From positions 14,883,354 to 14,947,353 of the forward strand of contig NC_045142.1 in NCBI RefSeq assembly GCF_008831285.2: a stretch of 64,000 bases of DNA. Direction: 5' to 3'. This document shows positions 46,510 through 58,909 of this stretch, in pieces. The notes under the pieces were generated by a model. That model saw only the letters and a program-made list of their open reading frames with translations, ran no database searches and was not told where the DNA came from. The DNA is from Nymphaea colorata (Eukaryota; Streptophyta; Magnoliopsida; Nymphaeales; Nymphaeaceae). The position numbers and the translations under genes were made by a program. The number at the start of each line of letters is the position of its first letter. The first letter of the stretch is position 1.

Positions 46510-47640
46510 CATTAAGGTTGCAGGCATGATTTTACTAAAAAATTTTGCACGTCAACAAAGCTGGCCACCGTGGTGCAACTTGTATTTGTCTTGTCCATGC
46601 TCTGTTCACTTAATGTTTTAAATCACTAAATGACATGGTTTGTGCCGACATCTTATTTGTTTTAAAGCCCATAGAATTTACCGTAGCCAGCATTTTAGGC
46701 ATGATTTGTTAGGATGGTAGAGGAGATTTTGCATGTTCCCCTACTTAGGCAAACCTACATACTCCTTAATATGGACGTTGTATGACCATTGTTCGCAAGT
46801 ATGTGCTTCCTTGCTTTAATGCTCTAATTTCTCTTAGATTACATTACATTAGAGCCCTTTGATTTATGCATGTGCTCATGTTTTTAGAGAGCCCTTTTAC
46901 CTATTCATGTCTCAGCCATCATGCGGCTACTTTTTACTCATGCCCTACAGCATGAAGGTAAAACCCACGTCTAGCAACTTTCGGTTTTACGCCCTTTGCC
47001 CGTACCACTCTCCACAGCTAGTTATCTATTGGCAGGTGGGCAAAGAGATTGAAAAGCCATTTTAAACCTAAAGCCCTTGGAAGAGTGTGCACCACATGCA
47101 CTGGATTTGATAATTCAGGTATATAGGAATAACTTGATATTGGATCATCTGGGACTTCCAAGTCATAAGTTGTTTAGGGTCCTAAGCCACTTTCAAATTT
47201 TGCATGATAAACTCAAATTTTTTAGTAGTGTGCTTTGTGTGCATGTTGATTGTATGATATGATTTGTTGTGAAGTGTATATTGCATGTCCTTGATTCTCC
47301 AAGTCTTCACTAAAAACCTAGACGATTTCAAAACGTTGACCCATTTTCTTTGTCCAAAATCGCTGATGATTTTGAAACTTATTCCATCATTTATCTTATT
47401 AGGTGTCAAACCTCCCTTTGTCCATGTCTTGTCTCTATTGGATCAACCCTGCCTTTGTCCTGCCTATGTCTGGTCACCATATGTGTTTCAGTTTAATCAT
47501 GTCACTTCGAGTTTTTGCCAAGGTAACCTTCTTTTGCCTAGATCACATCTGCTATAGGAACAAGACCTCACGGATTTTGATCACTCTTCTATCCTGACTC
47601 ATTTATGGCCCCTAGATCGTGCAATGAATAGTCACCACTT
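46510..47640. other. Intergenic, nothing firmly recognised
   Basis: AT-rich DNA with only short frames, none matching a known protein by eye. It precedes the plant mobile domain relic. Confidence 0.4.
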
Positions 47641-47659
47641 TCATAAGCTAGTTTCCACG

Positions 47660-49075
47660 GTACTTGGAAGATTGCGGACTAGAGATGATGGTGGAGCTAG
47701 GAGAGAAGATAGTGAATGGAGACTTGATCTATGCCTTGCTTGAGTACTGGAAGCCGTGTATGTGCACCCTTTGGTTTCCTTGGGGCAAGATAGTGATCCT
47801 TCTAGATGAGTTGTCAGATATTGCCAATCTCCTAAAACCAAATGGCAGCATCGATGATCCCATTAAGAATCAATTCCTGATGCATGCAATCTTAAGGAGC
47901 ATTTAAGCTTTCTCAGTGGATCCAAGTCCTGGCCAATTGAACAGGTGGACAACCACAAGTATATAAAACTCTACAACTTCGTAGTGAGATTGATGATTTA
48001 AGACGTCACCCAACTATCCAATATGGCTGTAGAAAGGTACATGAATTCCATCATGTTGACCACAGTGAGACTTTTTTTGTTTGGTTGTTTGCATTTTCTA
48101 GTTGCGCAGGAGATGGGGAACTTTGTTAGGGGTTACGCTATTGTCTTGAAGAAGTGTTTCTTGTAGCATGTACTATCCCGAGCTGCTATCTTCGACCTTA
48201 GAGACGAAAACTCACTTCCCATGAAGTGATACCGAAAGATGATAGGTGAGTTGTATGAGAAAGCAGATAATTGGGGACTACTTCAACATAAATGAAAGAA
48301 GACCTCAATACACCTATAGGAGCACATGAGCTATACGTTGATGAGCCCTTTCTTCACAGTCGAAGACAGATGATAGAGGTGCATTCACTAGTTTTTTTGT
48401 AGAAGTACCCGACAATTATCCTTGTCAATGCCGTTGGAGTTGTTACAAAATTTAATCTCAGCATGCTGCAGTGGAAAGAATACAGCTGGCAGGCATTTAT
48501 TTTTATCCATTACAACTAGGGATTATTTTGAATGGTGGGACACCATTCGGCTCCCTCAAGTTGGACTTTCTCAAGTTCATCATGTCTCTTCTATCAAACA
48601 TTCCATTGTCAAACTCATTTGGCTAATAAAAGTTCAAATTGTTTTATGCTTTCCAATGTGGGTAATCTCCTATCAATCTATTTTTCTTGTTGACGAGCTA
48701 GCCACTGTCAACATCATATTCCATTCATATTATCCAAAATCATCCCATCTTGTCTCATGTTGTTGTGTCTAGTATAACTCACATTTAGTTTCTCCTCTCC
48801 AGGTGATAGCTAGCAATTTTTTGAGATGCCTAAGGCACGTGTTCCTGCTAAGGATAAGACCCAAGCCAGATATCCTAGAAGGTTGAAAATTTGGAGGTAC
48901 ATGAAAAAGAAACAGAGGATATTGTTCGCACCCCTCCCGCACGAGAGCGGGGAAGACTGTGCAAAGCAGTAGAAAATTGAGATGGGTTTTATTTGGAAGA
49001 TTTTGACAAAAAGGGATCTGCCTAATAGTATGAGGTTCGACAATTTCTGCCATCTTTAACAGGAGTAGTCGGGCC
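47660..49075 (+). pseudogene. Plant mobile domain (PMD/MAIN-like) pseudogene
   Basis: At 47700-47880 the frame contains LIYALLEYWKPCMCTLWFPW, then a segment with LLDELSDIANLL, which fits the plant mobile domain pattern (ALVERWRPETHTF.LPxGExTxTLxDVAxLLGL). Downstream fragments (about 47930-48250, and 48830-49060 with a basic RLKIWRYMKKKQR segment) may be later parts of the same gene but carry many stops and shifts. PMD genes include both host MAIN-type genes and transposon-carried copies; which this was cannot be told. Confidence 0.5.
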
Positions 49076-49084
49076 AAAGTCTAA

Positions 49085-51215
49085 CATTTCTCTAGTTGTG
49101 CAAGTCATTTGTTTGTTTTGATCCTCCTATATCATGATGCATTTATTACATTTGATTTTTGAAGTTCATTTTGCATTTGGGAATTTGCAATTCTACTTTA
49201 ACAATCGAAGATCAGAATTTGTTTGAAAATTTGGTTAGAAATTGATTGAAATTCTTTTAAATTTCAACAATTTTGATTATTTGGAAATTGATTTGAATTG
49301 AGAATATTGATTTAATCCTGGAATTGGATAGATTGGAATTGAAAATTTGATGGGTGAAAATGGAAATTTGAGAATCTTTTAAAATTGAAGTAAACCATTT
49401 TGAGAATTGAAAATTGAATAGATGACAATGCTGGATTTTAAACTTCTTTTGAGGTTTAGAAATGATAGCTTTGAGAGACAAAATGCCAATTTTAGGGTCT
49501 TATTTTGAAAGACTCAAGAAATTGACATGGAATTTTGTTTGGGAAAATTCCAGATTTGAAAACTTCAAGTTTTTGAAATCATTTTGGGATTAGATTGAGT
49601 GTTTGTAACTTTCACATAAGCGAGAGATCCAATCTTCATTACAATATGACTTAGTCACGGTAGTGACTCCTATTGGTTTGCTTATATCTAGGCAATTAGT
49701 CAACCTGTGTGCTTTATGTAATGAGGGAATGCATGTTTGATGAAAGCAAATTATGTGCTTCATTCTTTTGTCTCTCCATGCACAATTTCTTGGGTTTCAT
49801 GGACTAGTTTTGAATGTTGGACAAGTGCTAGATCCTCTTTTGATATTTGGAATCAAGAATGCACTCTAGCATGTAGTCCATGAGCTTGTTCTGAAAATCG
49901 TAACCTTGGAGTCTTCAAAACAGGAAAAGATTTTTAGAAAGGAGAGGAGCATGCTCCTCCTTGGGAGGCTCCTTGATTGGTTTCTTAAAAAATAGATATC
50001 CACTTAATTAAAGCTGATGAAAATTTTCTCAAGATTGAAAATTTTCAAAATATTTTAGAAAGAAAAGAGGAGCATGTCCCCTTTGGGCGGCTCTTCGATT
50101 TATCTTTCTTTTTTTTGAAATACAGGTCAGCCTTAATTGATCTGATCTTGTTTTTAAGTTTAACATCTTTTCAGAATCAAGAAAGGATTTGGAAAGGAGA
50201 AGAGCATGCCCATTTGGCTGATCTAATTTTGTTTTGGAAATGTACCAGCTTAATTAAATTGGTTTTGGGGTTTCAAATAAAATCATTCACAATTATTTAA
50301 AGAGAGATAGAAAGAGCCACATTCAAATGGGCGGCTTTTCTACATTGGTTTTTGAAATGTATTAGCTTTAATTAAGCTGATCTTCTCTTTTTTTTTCCAA
50401 AAAAATTGGGATCTTTTCAAATGATTTGAAAAAAGATAGCATGGTCTGCTCTAATTCAATTTCCTCTTTGTTAATTGAGGAAATTCCAATTTCAAGCTGG
50501 TTTTGAATTTTTTTCAGAATTGTTTGAGAAAAGAGCCACGGCTTAGAAGAGACTGCTGTTTAAAAACATACCAACTTTTAAGTCAGATTTCAATTTTGTT
50601 AAAATCATTTGAATTGACTTTAAAGAAAAAAGAATTATACTCCAACTGAGCCACTCTTGAGCTGCTTCGATTTAAATGGTTTTCTTCTTAACTTAGAATT
50701 ACTTGAAATAATTCTAAGGAAGAAGAAGAGAGAGAGAGAGAGAACACGTCCCATTAGTTCCTCCCTAAATGATTTGGATTCAAAACCAAACTTGAAAGAG
50801 AGAATTTTGAATTCTCTCTAATTGCTTCGTTAGTTGATTTTTAATCATACTAAGGAGAATTTTAATTTCCACATTGAAAATTCTTGAATTGGATGACATG
50901 GCTAGGTTTAGTCAATGTCAATTTTCCTATGTGGCTAAGAAAATTTTAAAATTAATAAGGTGGATGTCACCTTCTTATATTTTAAAATCATTAATGGGCT
51001 AGAAGTTTTGATTATGATTGATGACATGGTGAGAGAATTAAATTCTTTTCAATTCATTGGACCTAACCCAATCCACACGCATGGGCTTAAGTGAATCTAG
51101 ATTTAGTCAAAGTGCATTGTGACTTTGACTATACTATAGTTTTGACAATTTTTGTTCTAGAACATAGATTTTATCTGTTCTACTATGACTAATGTTTTGA
51201 ACATTCTCTATGGTG
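49085..51215 (-). repeat. LTR-like region of a second old Gypsy-family copy
   Basis: It directly precedes sequence homologous to the 3' interior of the 16.6-31.2 kb element and has similar composition, with 'gaggagcatg...cccc..gggcggct' segments recalling 'gggcacatcccacc' of those LTRs. From about 49930 to 50860 a unit of roughly 110-140 bp built on 'aaagg(a)gaggagcatg' and a GGCGGCT-like core recurs five or more times in strongly diverged form. No coding sequence was found. Confidence 0.45.
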
Positions 51216-52100
51216 TGTAGCTTTGTTTTGTGCACTTTCACACATATTAGGCTTTCTTATGAATCATTGTAACGAGTTTTGGCCCGATAGCTTCTAAACC
51301 AGTTGACTTTAAGGTATCAAGTGTAGAACACTCCTTAGACTTACTTACTCGAGTTTAGAAGATTTTAAGGGGCCTGACATAAGCAAATTATTCATGGATT
51401 ACTTTTAGATTCACGATGTAAGCATTGGTTATATACTTACCTACTATTGTAGAGCTTTGATCCAGAAGAATAGTTATACTCACTCCGAACTTATCACTCG
51501 ATTCATTTTATTTGATAGTTTTTTCTTGCAACTGGCCAAGGTCCTTTGGTCAAAAGGGCTTCCTCCTCGTGGCATCATATGCTAGACCTTCACAAGTATT
51601 TGATTGCTAGGACCAATATTAACTTCTGAATATTGATCCCTCAATTTCATTAGGATTTCTTGTATATTCAAAACCAATGCCCTTTGCGATTGCTCATTCA
51701 TAGTTGATTCATAAACTTAATCTAGGAAATTTATTTGAGGAGATGGTTTGCGAAATCAAATTTTCTTGATTTTTTCTGCTAGAAGGTAAGACAATCCTAT
51801 AAGGTTGGAAAGAATGTAAAGACATTCTTTTGTTAGAAAACTATTGTTCAATTGTTTGCAATTTTGATTTGTGATTATACTCACAGATATAATTTCTTAC
51901 GGTGTAATGCATTGATTGGACTGGGGATTTAAACCCATCAACATCAATTAGCCAATAAGAATAATGAGGTAAAGCTTCCTAAGTGGCGTAAGGGCTGGGG
52001 ATTTAAGGGTTCTTTTTAGCAAAAAGGTCTAGTTTCTAAGGGCAAAGTGATATCTCTTTTTGCAGAGTTTGTTTTTACTAACATTCTATAGTGTCTAGAG
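51215..52100 (-). mobile_element. Gypsy-family interior fragment (copy of 18.17-19.0 kb)
   Basis: It aligns to 18170-19000 in the same orientation. Shared landmarks include 'gtaa(c/t)gagttttggcc', 'gactt(a)cttactc', 'cttcacaagt(g/a)tttgatt' and 'tgataagaattgtga'-like text. There is no pol beyond it, so this is a truncated second copy. Confidence 0.7.
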
Positions 52101-52976
52101 TCTAGATTCAACCTCTTAATGAATTCTTGGGGATCTAATCAAAAGTTCTTGATTTACTCAAGTCTCAGTTTCAGTTTTTTATTTCTCTTCTTTGTGTAGT
52201 TTGATTTTTTTTTTTTGGCATAGTATCGTGTTTTATTATGTTAAATCTTTCTTTCATTGTGCATAATATATTTTTGCATATCCTAAGCCTTTGGTCTTTA
52301 GGTCTAGGTTGCTGGAGTTGGCCAAAATCCAAGCAAAGTTAGTATCTTTTGGTACTTTTGTTTAGCATACATTTTAGGGTCTTATAGGCATATTGCACCT
52401 AGTTTAAGGTTTTCTCATAATTTTTTGTTGTGTCTTGTCATAGTGTCATGTCCTAAGTGTGTCTTGTTGTGTCATAATCATTCATAACCATGTCATAGGT
52501 GTAAGTATCTCCTTTTTAGTGCCATATGTGCCAAATATCACATGTTGTAGTCTTCTAGGGCCTTTAAAGTGATCTTTCTATAGTGTTAAGCTTTAGTTGG
52601 TCTATTCGATCTACCTATGGTTTCTTTCTTGTTTTGGCATTTTTATCATATTTAATGTAAAACTTAGTACTTTATACAAGATCATGTTGATTATGGTGTC
52701 AATTTAGCATTGCATGGGAATTTGTTAATTTTCTTTTTAAGTCTTTTCTATCCAATTGTGCACTAGCTTGTTTTATTTCTCCTTTAGGCATACTTGGGGT
52801 GGTTGTAGTTCCGAGAGACTCTCTATAGCTTGAGAGGCTTATTTAAAACATATTGACTAAGCTGCTAGTCCTATTGAGTAAGATTTAGAGTTGGTTTTTT
52901 ATCTTTCTTGTAATTGGACCTCAAAGTAATGACATTTGTGATTCCTGAAGCCAAAAAAGTTTAATTACTTTGTTTA
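52101..52976. other. Unassigned AT-rich stretch
   Basis: Pyrimidine-rich on the plus strand, with no protein or element end recognised. It could be further decayed retroelement sequence. Confidence 0.35.
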
Positions 52977-53193
52977 ATTCTCTTCACAATAAATTGTTCC
53001 CTTAATTTGACCCCATAGTACTTCTAACTCTAGGTCATTATTATTTGGTTTGTGGTTTCATTGCATTTTGTAATGAGAAAAAATTCTCTTCACAATAAAT
53101 TGTTCCCTTAATTTGACCCCATACTCAGTACTTCTAACTTTGGGTCATTATTATTTGGTTTGTGGTTTCATTGCATTTTGCAGTGAGAAAAAT
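52977..53193. repeat. ~106-bp tandem duplication
   Basis: A unit from 'attctcttcacaataaattg' to 'attgcattttg(t/c)a(a/g)tgag' occurs at 52977-53082 and 53083-53193 with few differences, plus a 5-bp insertion in the second copy. Confidence 0.93.
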
Positions 53194-53597
53194 GATCTTA
53201 AAATGGAAATTTTATTGATTTAAAAATCATCTATTAGAAACTGCATCAAACTACTTTTCAGGTGCTTCATTTTGGGTCGGGCGATTGCTTCAGAGCACTG
53301 CTTGGACTCTTATGAAGCACTAACTAATACCCTAGGAACTAGGCCCATGACCACTCCAGTGAGTAGTGTGGTATGTAGCATACAATATGAAGCCATATTG
53401 CATGGTACATATGTAATGTTTCAAATTTGCAATATGATCATTCACTGCCCATAATATATCATATAGTACATGTAACATTTTGAATTTGCAATATCATTAC
53501 GCACTTATCAGGTCCATATCATATGTATCATATGATACTACATATGATACATACACCATATCAAATGACATGGAGTGAACTCATGAAAATGGGGGGT

Positions 53598-53622
53598 CAA
53601 GCCCCCCCCCCCCCCCCCCCCT
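53598..53622. repeat. Poly-C tract of about 22-23 bp
   Basis: An uninterrupted cytosine run, unusual in such AT-rich DNA. It could form an i-motif or G-quadruplex on the opposite strand, or it may be an assembly/homopolymer artefact. Confidence 0.9.
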
Positions 53623-53929
53623 TTTATTGAATTTAGGTTTTAAAACTCATTCCACCCATCATTTCTAAACACTTCTCAGTGTTGAAGGAAGGATAGTTGA
53701 AGGAGAAATCATTGATTTGAGGGAGAAAATATCCATTTATGGACGATTTGCATGGGTGACCAATTTGCATTTGAAGAAAAAGGCTTTTTTTTTTTCAATG
53801 AAAGATATAAATCTTTCATTTTAACCATATATTTCTGTTGTTTCCTTAAGTTTATCATATGTTTTCATTTATTTTTAAAGATATTTTTCCAAACATGATC
53901 TCATATGGCAATCATGTGGAAAAATGAAT

Positions 53930-55735
53930 GAGAATGACCAATTAGGACCTAAATGCAAGTATTGACATAATCATATGTTTCAAGGAATTAGTAAACTAAA
54001 GCACCACTTGGCATGAATATTTTCTAATGTAGCTCCATGCAAGAGCAACAAAGAGAATTCACTTCCAACATATGTGCAACAAAATGTTTGGATATGCTTG
54101 ATCCATTTAAGAAAAAGATGATTGAAAAAGAAATAGATGAGGGGGGAAATGGGCTATGGCCAGTCTTAGGAAGTTGGGGATGAAGATGAATACATTGAAG
54201 AGAATAAAGAACTAAATGCTAGTCCAATATCAAATGTGCTTAATTTGAGAGGAAAAGGGAAAGCTGTTATGCACGACAGAGGCATATCTTCTAGCAGGAA
54301 GAGAAGAGGTGCATTATCTAGTAGGTATGGTGATAGAGTACGTAGTGTCGAGGCAAATACTTCTGGTAGATCCACTAAAGATTTTTTTTTTCCTTCCTAT
54401 ATTGCAAACTAAACATGATTATGAAGGAAAAAGGTCTATGCACAATATGCATACTATTATGACGTTCAAAGACATGATAGAACAAGTGGATATGGCAGCT
54501 GGCAGATGTTTTATGAGCATGTATTCTATTTAATGCAGGTAGCACATTTTATTTTTAGGCTATGGTAGATGCAATTACTTCTATATGTCCTAAATAAAAA
54601 ATGCCTTCATATAATCAACTGAGAGACAAAATTCTTGACACCATAGTTAAAGAAGTTAACTATATTACAATGAATTAGGATAGAGCTACAAAGAAATAGG
54701 GTGCAACACTATGACAAATGGATGGAATGATATATGGCCAAGGAGTTGAGTAACAAGTTGAGTTTGCAAGTATTGTACTATTTATTACAGATAATGTAGC
54801 AAATTATAAACTTATAGATGAGATGTGTGAACAATATAGAACATTTTATTGGACTCCATGGGCCACTCATTGTGAGAATTCATGTTTTAACATACTTGTG
54901 ACATGTATAAGATGAAATTAGCTGTGGAACAATGCAAATTGGGACTCATGAGAAAATCTGTAAATGGGTTTGACTCAATATAACCTACATAAACTAGAGT
55001 TACCACAATTGTTTTGACCATGCAAAGCATGGTGAAACAAAGAAATCATGTGTGGTGGATGTTTGTGATGAATAGGTTGTATAAATACCTGCTCATAAGA
55101 GAGTCTTATGCATGTGGGGAAATTTTTATTTAATATTGGATTTTGGGAATGATGCATGAAGTTATTAAAAATCAATGTAGCTCTAGTCAAAGTCCTCAAG
55201 TTCAGTGAGAATAGGCAGTCCATAAGATACTTATGTATAAAGGAATGGATAGAGCAAAAAAGGCCATTAGAGAAAACTTAGAGAGAAAAAAAGAAGTTAC
55301 ATATGACCATATAGAATATTATAGATAGATAAGAAACATACTAAAAAACTTCATCAATCTTTTCATCAGCAACCTATACTCTATGAGATGCTAGTTATGA
55401 AATATAGCAGACAAGATGTTCACAATGAGTTGGATTTATATAATAATTATTTAGTAATATAGGAATAAGCATAACTATTCAAGCATGACAATTATGCATC
55501 CGAATACTTACATAAGAACTCATAGTATGACAATTATATTTGTTGTTTTTCATGAACTCATAGTATTTATTGATTATAGAGATTATGGTGGAATAGGTAT
55601 GGAAGTGATTTTCCAATCCTTAAAACTCTTGCAATCAAAGTCATCAACCAACATGCATGGTAATAGATGTGAAAGGACTAGAGTGTCTTCTAACATATCC
55701 ACAGAAACAAGAAGAAGTGATTGAAATATAAAAGG
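53930..55735 (+). pseudogene. hAT transposase pseudogene (BED, DUF659, hATC remnants)
   Basis: In order on the plus strand: a BED-finger remnant near 53940-54070 (GPKCKY, GISKLKHHLA, NVAPCK); a linker; the DUF659 start near 54505-54660 (FYEHVFY, then AMVDAITSICPK and MPSYNQLRDKILDTI after a frame change); CNTMTNGWNDIW near 54700; FITDNVANYKL and TFYWTPWATHC near 54785-54875; and a C-terminal dimerisation remnant near 55610-55735 (FPILKTLAIKVINQ, RCERTRVSSNISTETRR). At least six stops and several frame changes are present. Terminal inverted repeats were not found, so the element's ends are unknown. Confidence 0.82.
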
Positions 55736-55739
55736 TAAA

Positions 55740-57608
55740 ACAAACTTGCTTATATTAAAAAAAAAAAAAACTTTGTTTTTGAGACAAAGGTAGCAAGCTA
55801 AGACCCTAACATAGGCTTGTTTTTATAAGTATTATAGCATATGCTTGATTTATAATATATATTAACAAACTTTATTTTATTTAATTTAAATTATAAAAAT
55901 ATCAGCAAGAAAAGATAAACCTGAATTTGATCCCGTCAGTTGGGACAACCTCAATATATATTTGTTTAGAGTGTGCACGTTACCATTAGAGTGATGTTTT
56001 CCCAGTAACACAAAGCTGTCGGAAGCTCTCCTATACTGATAGTAAATCCAAGCTTTTGTTACAATTAAGCACTCATATTTGTTTGATTTGCATGAGGTTA
56101 ATTGTACAACAAAATTTCACTTTTCCAGGGAGTCCGTGACTCATAAAAAATATGATATGTCGATATCGTTTACTGAACAGCAAATTGTGTAAAGGAGACG
56201 ATATTTGAGTACAAAACCAGCCCTATGGTTTTTCACCTTCCCATCCGTCTTTATTTTATCAGATGTTCCTACTCATCCCATGCCCAGGGTTTCATGACCA
56301 AAAAATAGGACGATGGATGTTGCTGAGGGTAGGCATATCAATGGTCCTTCAAGAGAACTCATCATTACCTTGGGTAAACTTGACAGAGATTATGGTTGAA
56401 GAAAAACATGGGAGGCAAGATTATATGGGGATTGAACCAACTGGAAGCCAGTACATGAGGAGATTTATGAACCAATACAGCTACATTTAAGAGCTTTGAG
56501 GAGACACCTCATCATAGAACCATGTTCCATGTTGATCAAGCTAACAAATAGTTTAGAAGGTTATTGCTCCAGCAAGATTGTAATTTTGGAATCAAGAAGG
56601 AAGACCTAGCGAACAACACCATCACTGTCAGCAGTGAACCTGAAAAATTCTTTGTTTCTGAAGTGTTCAATTGATTACCTTCACGTATTCTTGATTGGTA
56701 AGGTAGTTGATGTGGTCCCTTCTAGCTAACGTGCCTAAAATATAAGAATCACTGTAAATTCATCTAAGAACCAACGTTAATAACATGAAGATACCAGTAT
56801 ACTCGAGTCTCCAAATTGATGCCTTCAACGAATGACAGCGTAACACAATGATAAGGGCCCCACCTTCCTACAACAATTATTTGTGTCTGTGCACTGGGTT
56901 TACAATATCCAGCAATATCCAGTACCTGAAATGCTCAATTCACTCTCTTGTTTGGAGTCATGCACCTAAATAATGGTTGCAAGGAAAGAGATGAATACAA
57001 CGCAATTGGAGAAAAAAAGTAAAATCACTCTAAAGACCAAGTAGGAAATGCAAGACACGAACTCTGAAGATAAAATGATTATCACTGTTTTCAACATACC
57101 AAGATACAGATTATGTGACATAAGTGCAACTGCAGGGTGTGGTCACCCACCCCATCTCCCCTCCTATCCACTCCCTCCACCCCCCTCGCGGAACTGTTAA
57201 AATCAATTTCATAGTGGTTAATTTGTGAGTTTACGGCATATTCATGCTTGGTGCACTACATATTGTTGATGGTGTATGGCACACTCACTAACATAGTCAC
57301 AGCATTGTTTACTACTGAGATATTTCCATTTTTTGCAAAATCTTATGTTTTTGCTTGTTGTATTATTTCCATATAATACATTTCCTCATTTCATTTGTTA
57401 TTTTGCCTTTCAGTGACAATCTTTCCCGTCTAATGTGGCTTGATTGTTTCGTCCTAATATGCGTTTTTATTTAGCGGTAAAAAGAAAAGAATTGGGTAAT
57501 AAGTGGACCCAGGGTAAACGGTCTCTATATTTTTGAAGATGTACGGCATACTTACAAATTTACCACCATATATCAACATTGAGCAACCAAAATAACACAG
57601 ACACACTA
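55740..57608. other. Intergenic, nothing firmly recognised
   Basis: No known protein was recognised. A short in-frame stretch around 56310-56490 looks protein-like (including HINGPSRELIITLGKLDRDYG in one frame) but is soon stopped. Its identity is unknown. Confidence 0.35.
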
Positions 57609-57699
57609 TATATATATATATATATATATATGGGACACTACCCCACTCTCCCCATCTTCCGCTTGGTCGGATGCCTACCCCACTCTCCCCATCTTCCGC
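57609..57699. repeat. (TA)n array and adjoining 25-bp repeat
   Basis: A (TA)n run at 57608-57631 is followed by two copies of a 25-bp C-rich unit (57638-57662 and 57675-57699) separated by 12 bp. Confidence 0.9.
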
Positions 57700-58605
57700 C
57701 CTGACTTTCCATGCCTCGCAGAGCAGGCCCCCAACCTAAGATTTTCTTAACGACTTGAAGTCTATCAATCTCACCACGTCCCAAAAGAAAGGGACAGATC
57801 TCAGATTTGTGAGGAAAGAAGATTAGATGTGTGTATGTGGGTGAGTATGGTAAAATTAATATATTTAAATTTTAATATGAATAAAGCTAAATTTATAGAA
57901 CTTCACAAATACATTTCCATTACGTCATTACATGAGTCTTTTTGCGCTGAACTTATTTTCGTTTAAATAGATTAAACTGTCTAAAGATGGAGAAAGATTG
58001 CACATGATAAATCCACTTTTCATCTCCTACAAGCCAAGTATGATAATGGACCAATTTGATAGCTTACAAAAAGAACTGGACCATTGGATGGAGATGGCCA
58101 AGGGAGAAAAAGGAAAGAAAATTTATCAGGCATGTGGAACAGTTTAGCTTGAACGTGTACGATTAACTTTTACCTGAAACAAGATATACTTGATAGGTCT
58201 AATCTTATACCTTTTGGATGTAGACCTAATAATTCAATATTCAGGTAATGGCCTCACATGCAGTGCATCTAGATGCAAAGATAACTAGAGAACTTTTGAG
58301 AGAACAAAAGCTCAATAGTCTTATTACTAAGTTTTCATTATTCATAAATTTAAAAATACTATATTAGTATGCTAATTTTGTCCCGTGGCTTCTATTTTTC
58401 TTTATGCAGTTTCATATAAAAAGGACAATATGTTGTGGCATTAGATAACGCCATTTGGTGTCGGGAAAATGAATTCTCTTCACAGTAGATTTCTATTTAC
58501 ACATTTATCTTTTAGGAACACATAAAAATGAATATGGACCACTTAATTTAGCGAAAAAAAAGATAGAAAAACTATTCGAAGAGTTAAAATACCTCATTAT
58601 AGCTA
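57700..58605. other. Intergenic, nothing recognised
   Basis: No gene, element end or notable repeat was recognised before the Copia remnant. Confidence 0.4.
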
Positions 58606-58610
58606 TAAAC

Positions 58611-58893
58611 TGTAAAGAGCGATGGAGGAAGAAATGCGAGTCATTAGCCCTAATCTCTTCTCAAATAGAAATTAGTCAAAATTACAACAAATTCCAACAT
58701 ATTTTTAGGAAAAGAGCAAAGAGGACTGACGACCAATTAAAATTTCACACATCTACCCCACGTTAATAACATATTTACTTGCACCACTCCCTCTCAAGTT
58801 GGAGCATAGAGCAAAGAGGACTGACAACCAATTAAAATTTCACACATCTACCCCATGTTAATAACATATTTACTTTCACCACTCCCTCTCAAG
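58611..58893 (-). repeat. Copia remnant 3' LTR with duplicated PPT/LTR junction
   Basis: Two copies of the PPT (minus: cttgagagggag) lie at 58798-58788 and 58893-58882, each followed by the same LTR start. The repeat offset is 95 bp. The LTR measured from the inner PPT is 176 bp (58786-58611), matching the 175-bp 5' LTR; measured from the outer PPT it is 271 bp. Confidence 0.85.
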
Positions 58894-58909
58894 TAGATGT
58901 CTATCATGC

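Noticed and set aside
56263-56490. 75-codon frame with protein-like composition
   Set aside because: No family recognised and neighbouring frames are stopped; listed only as unassigned DNA.
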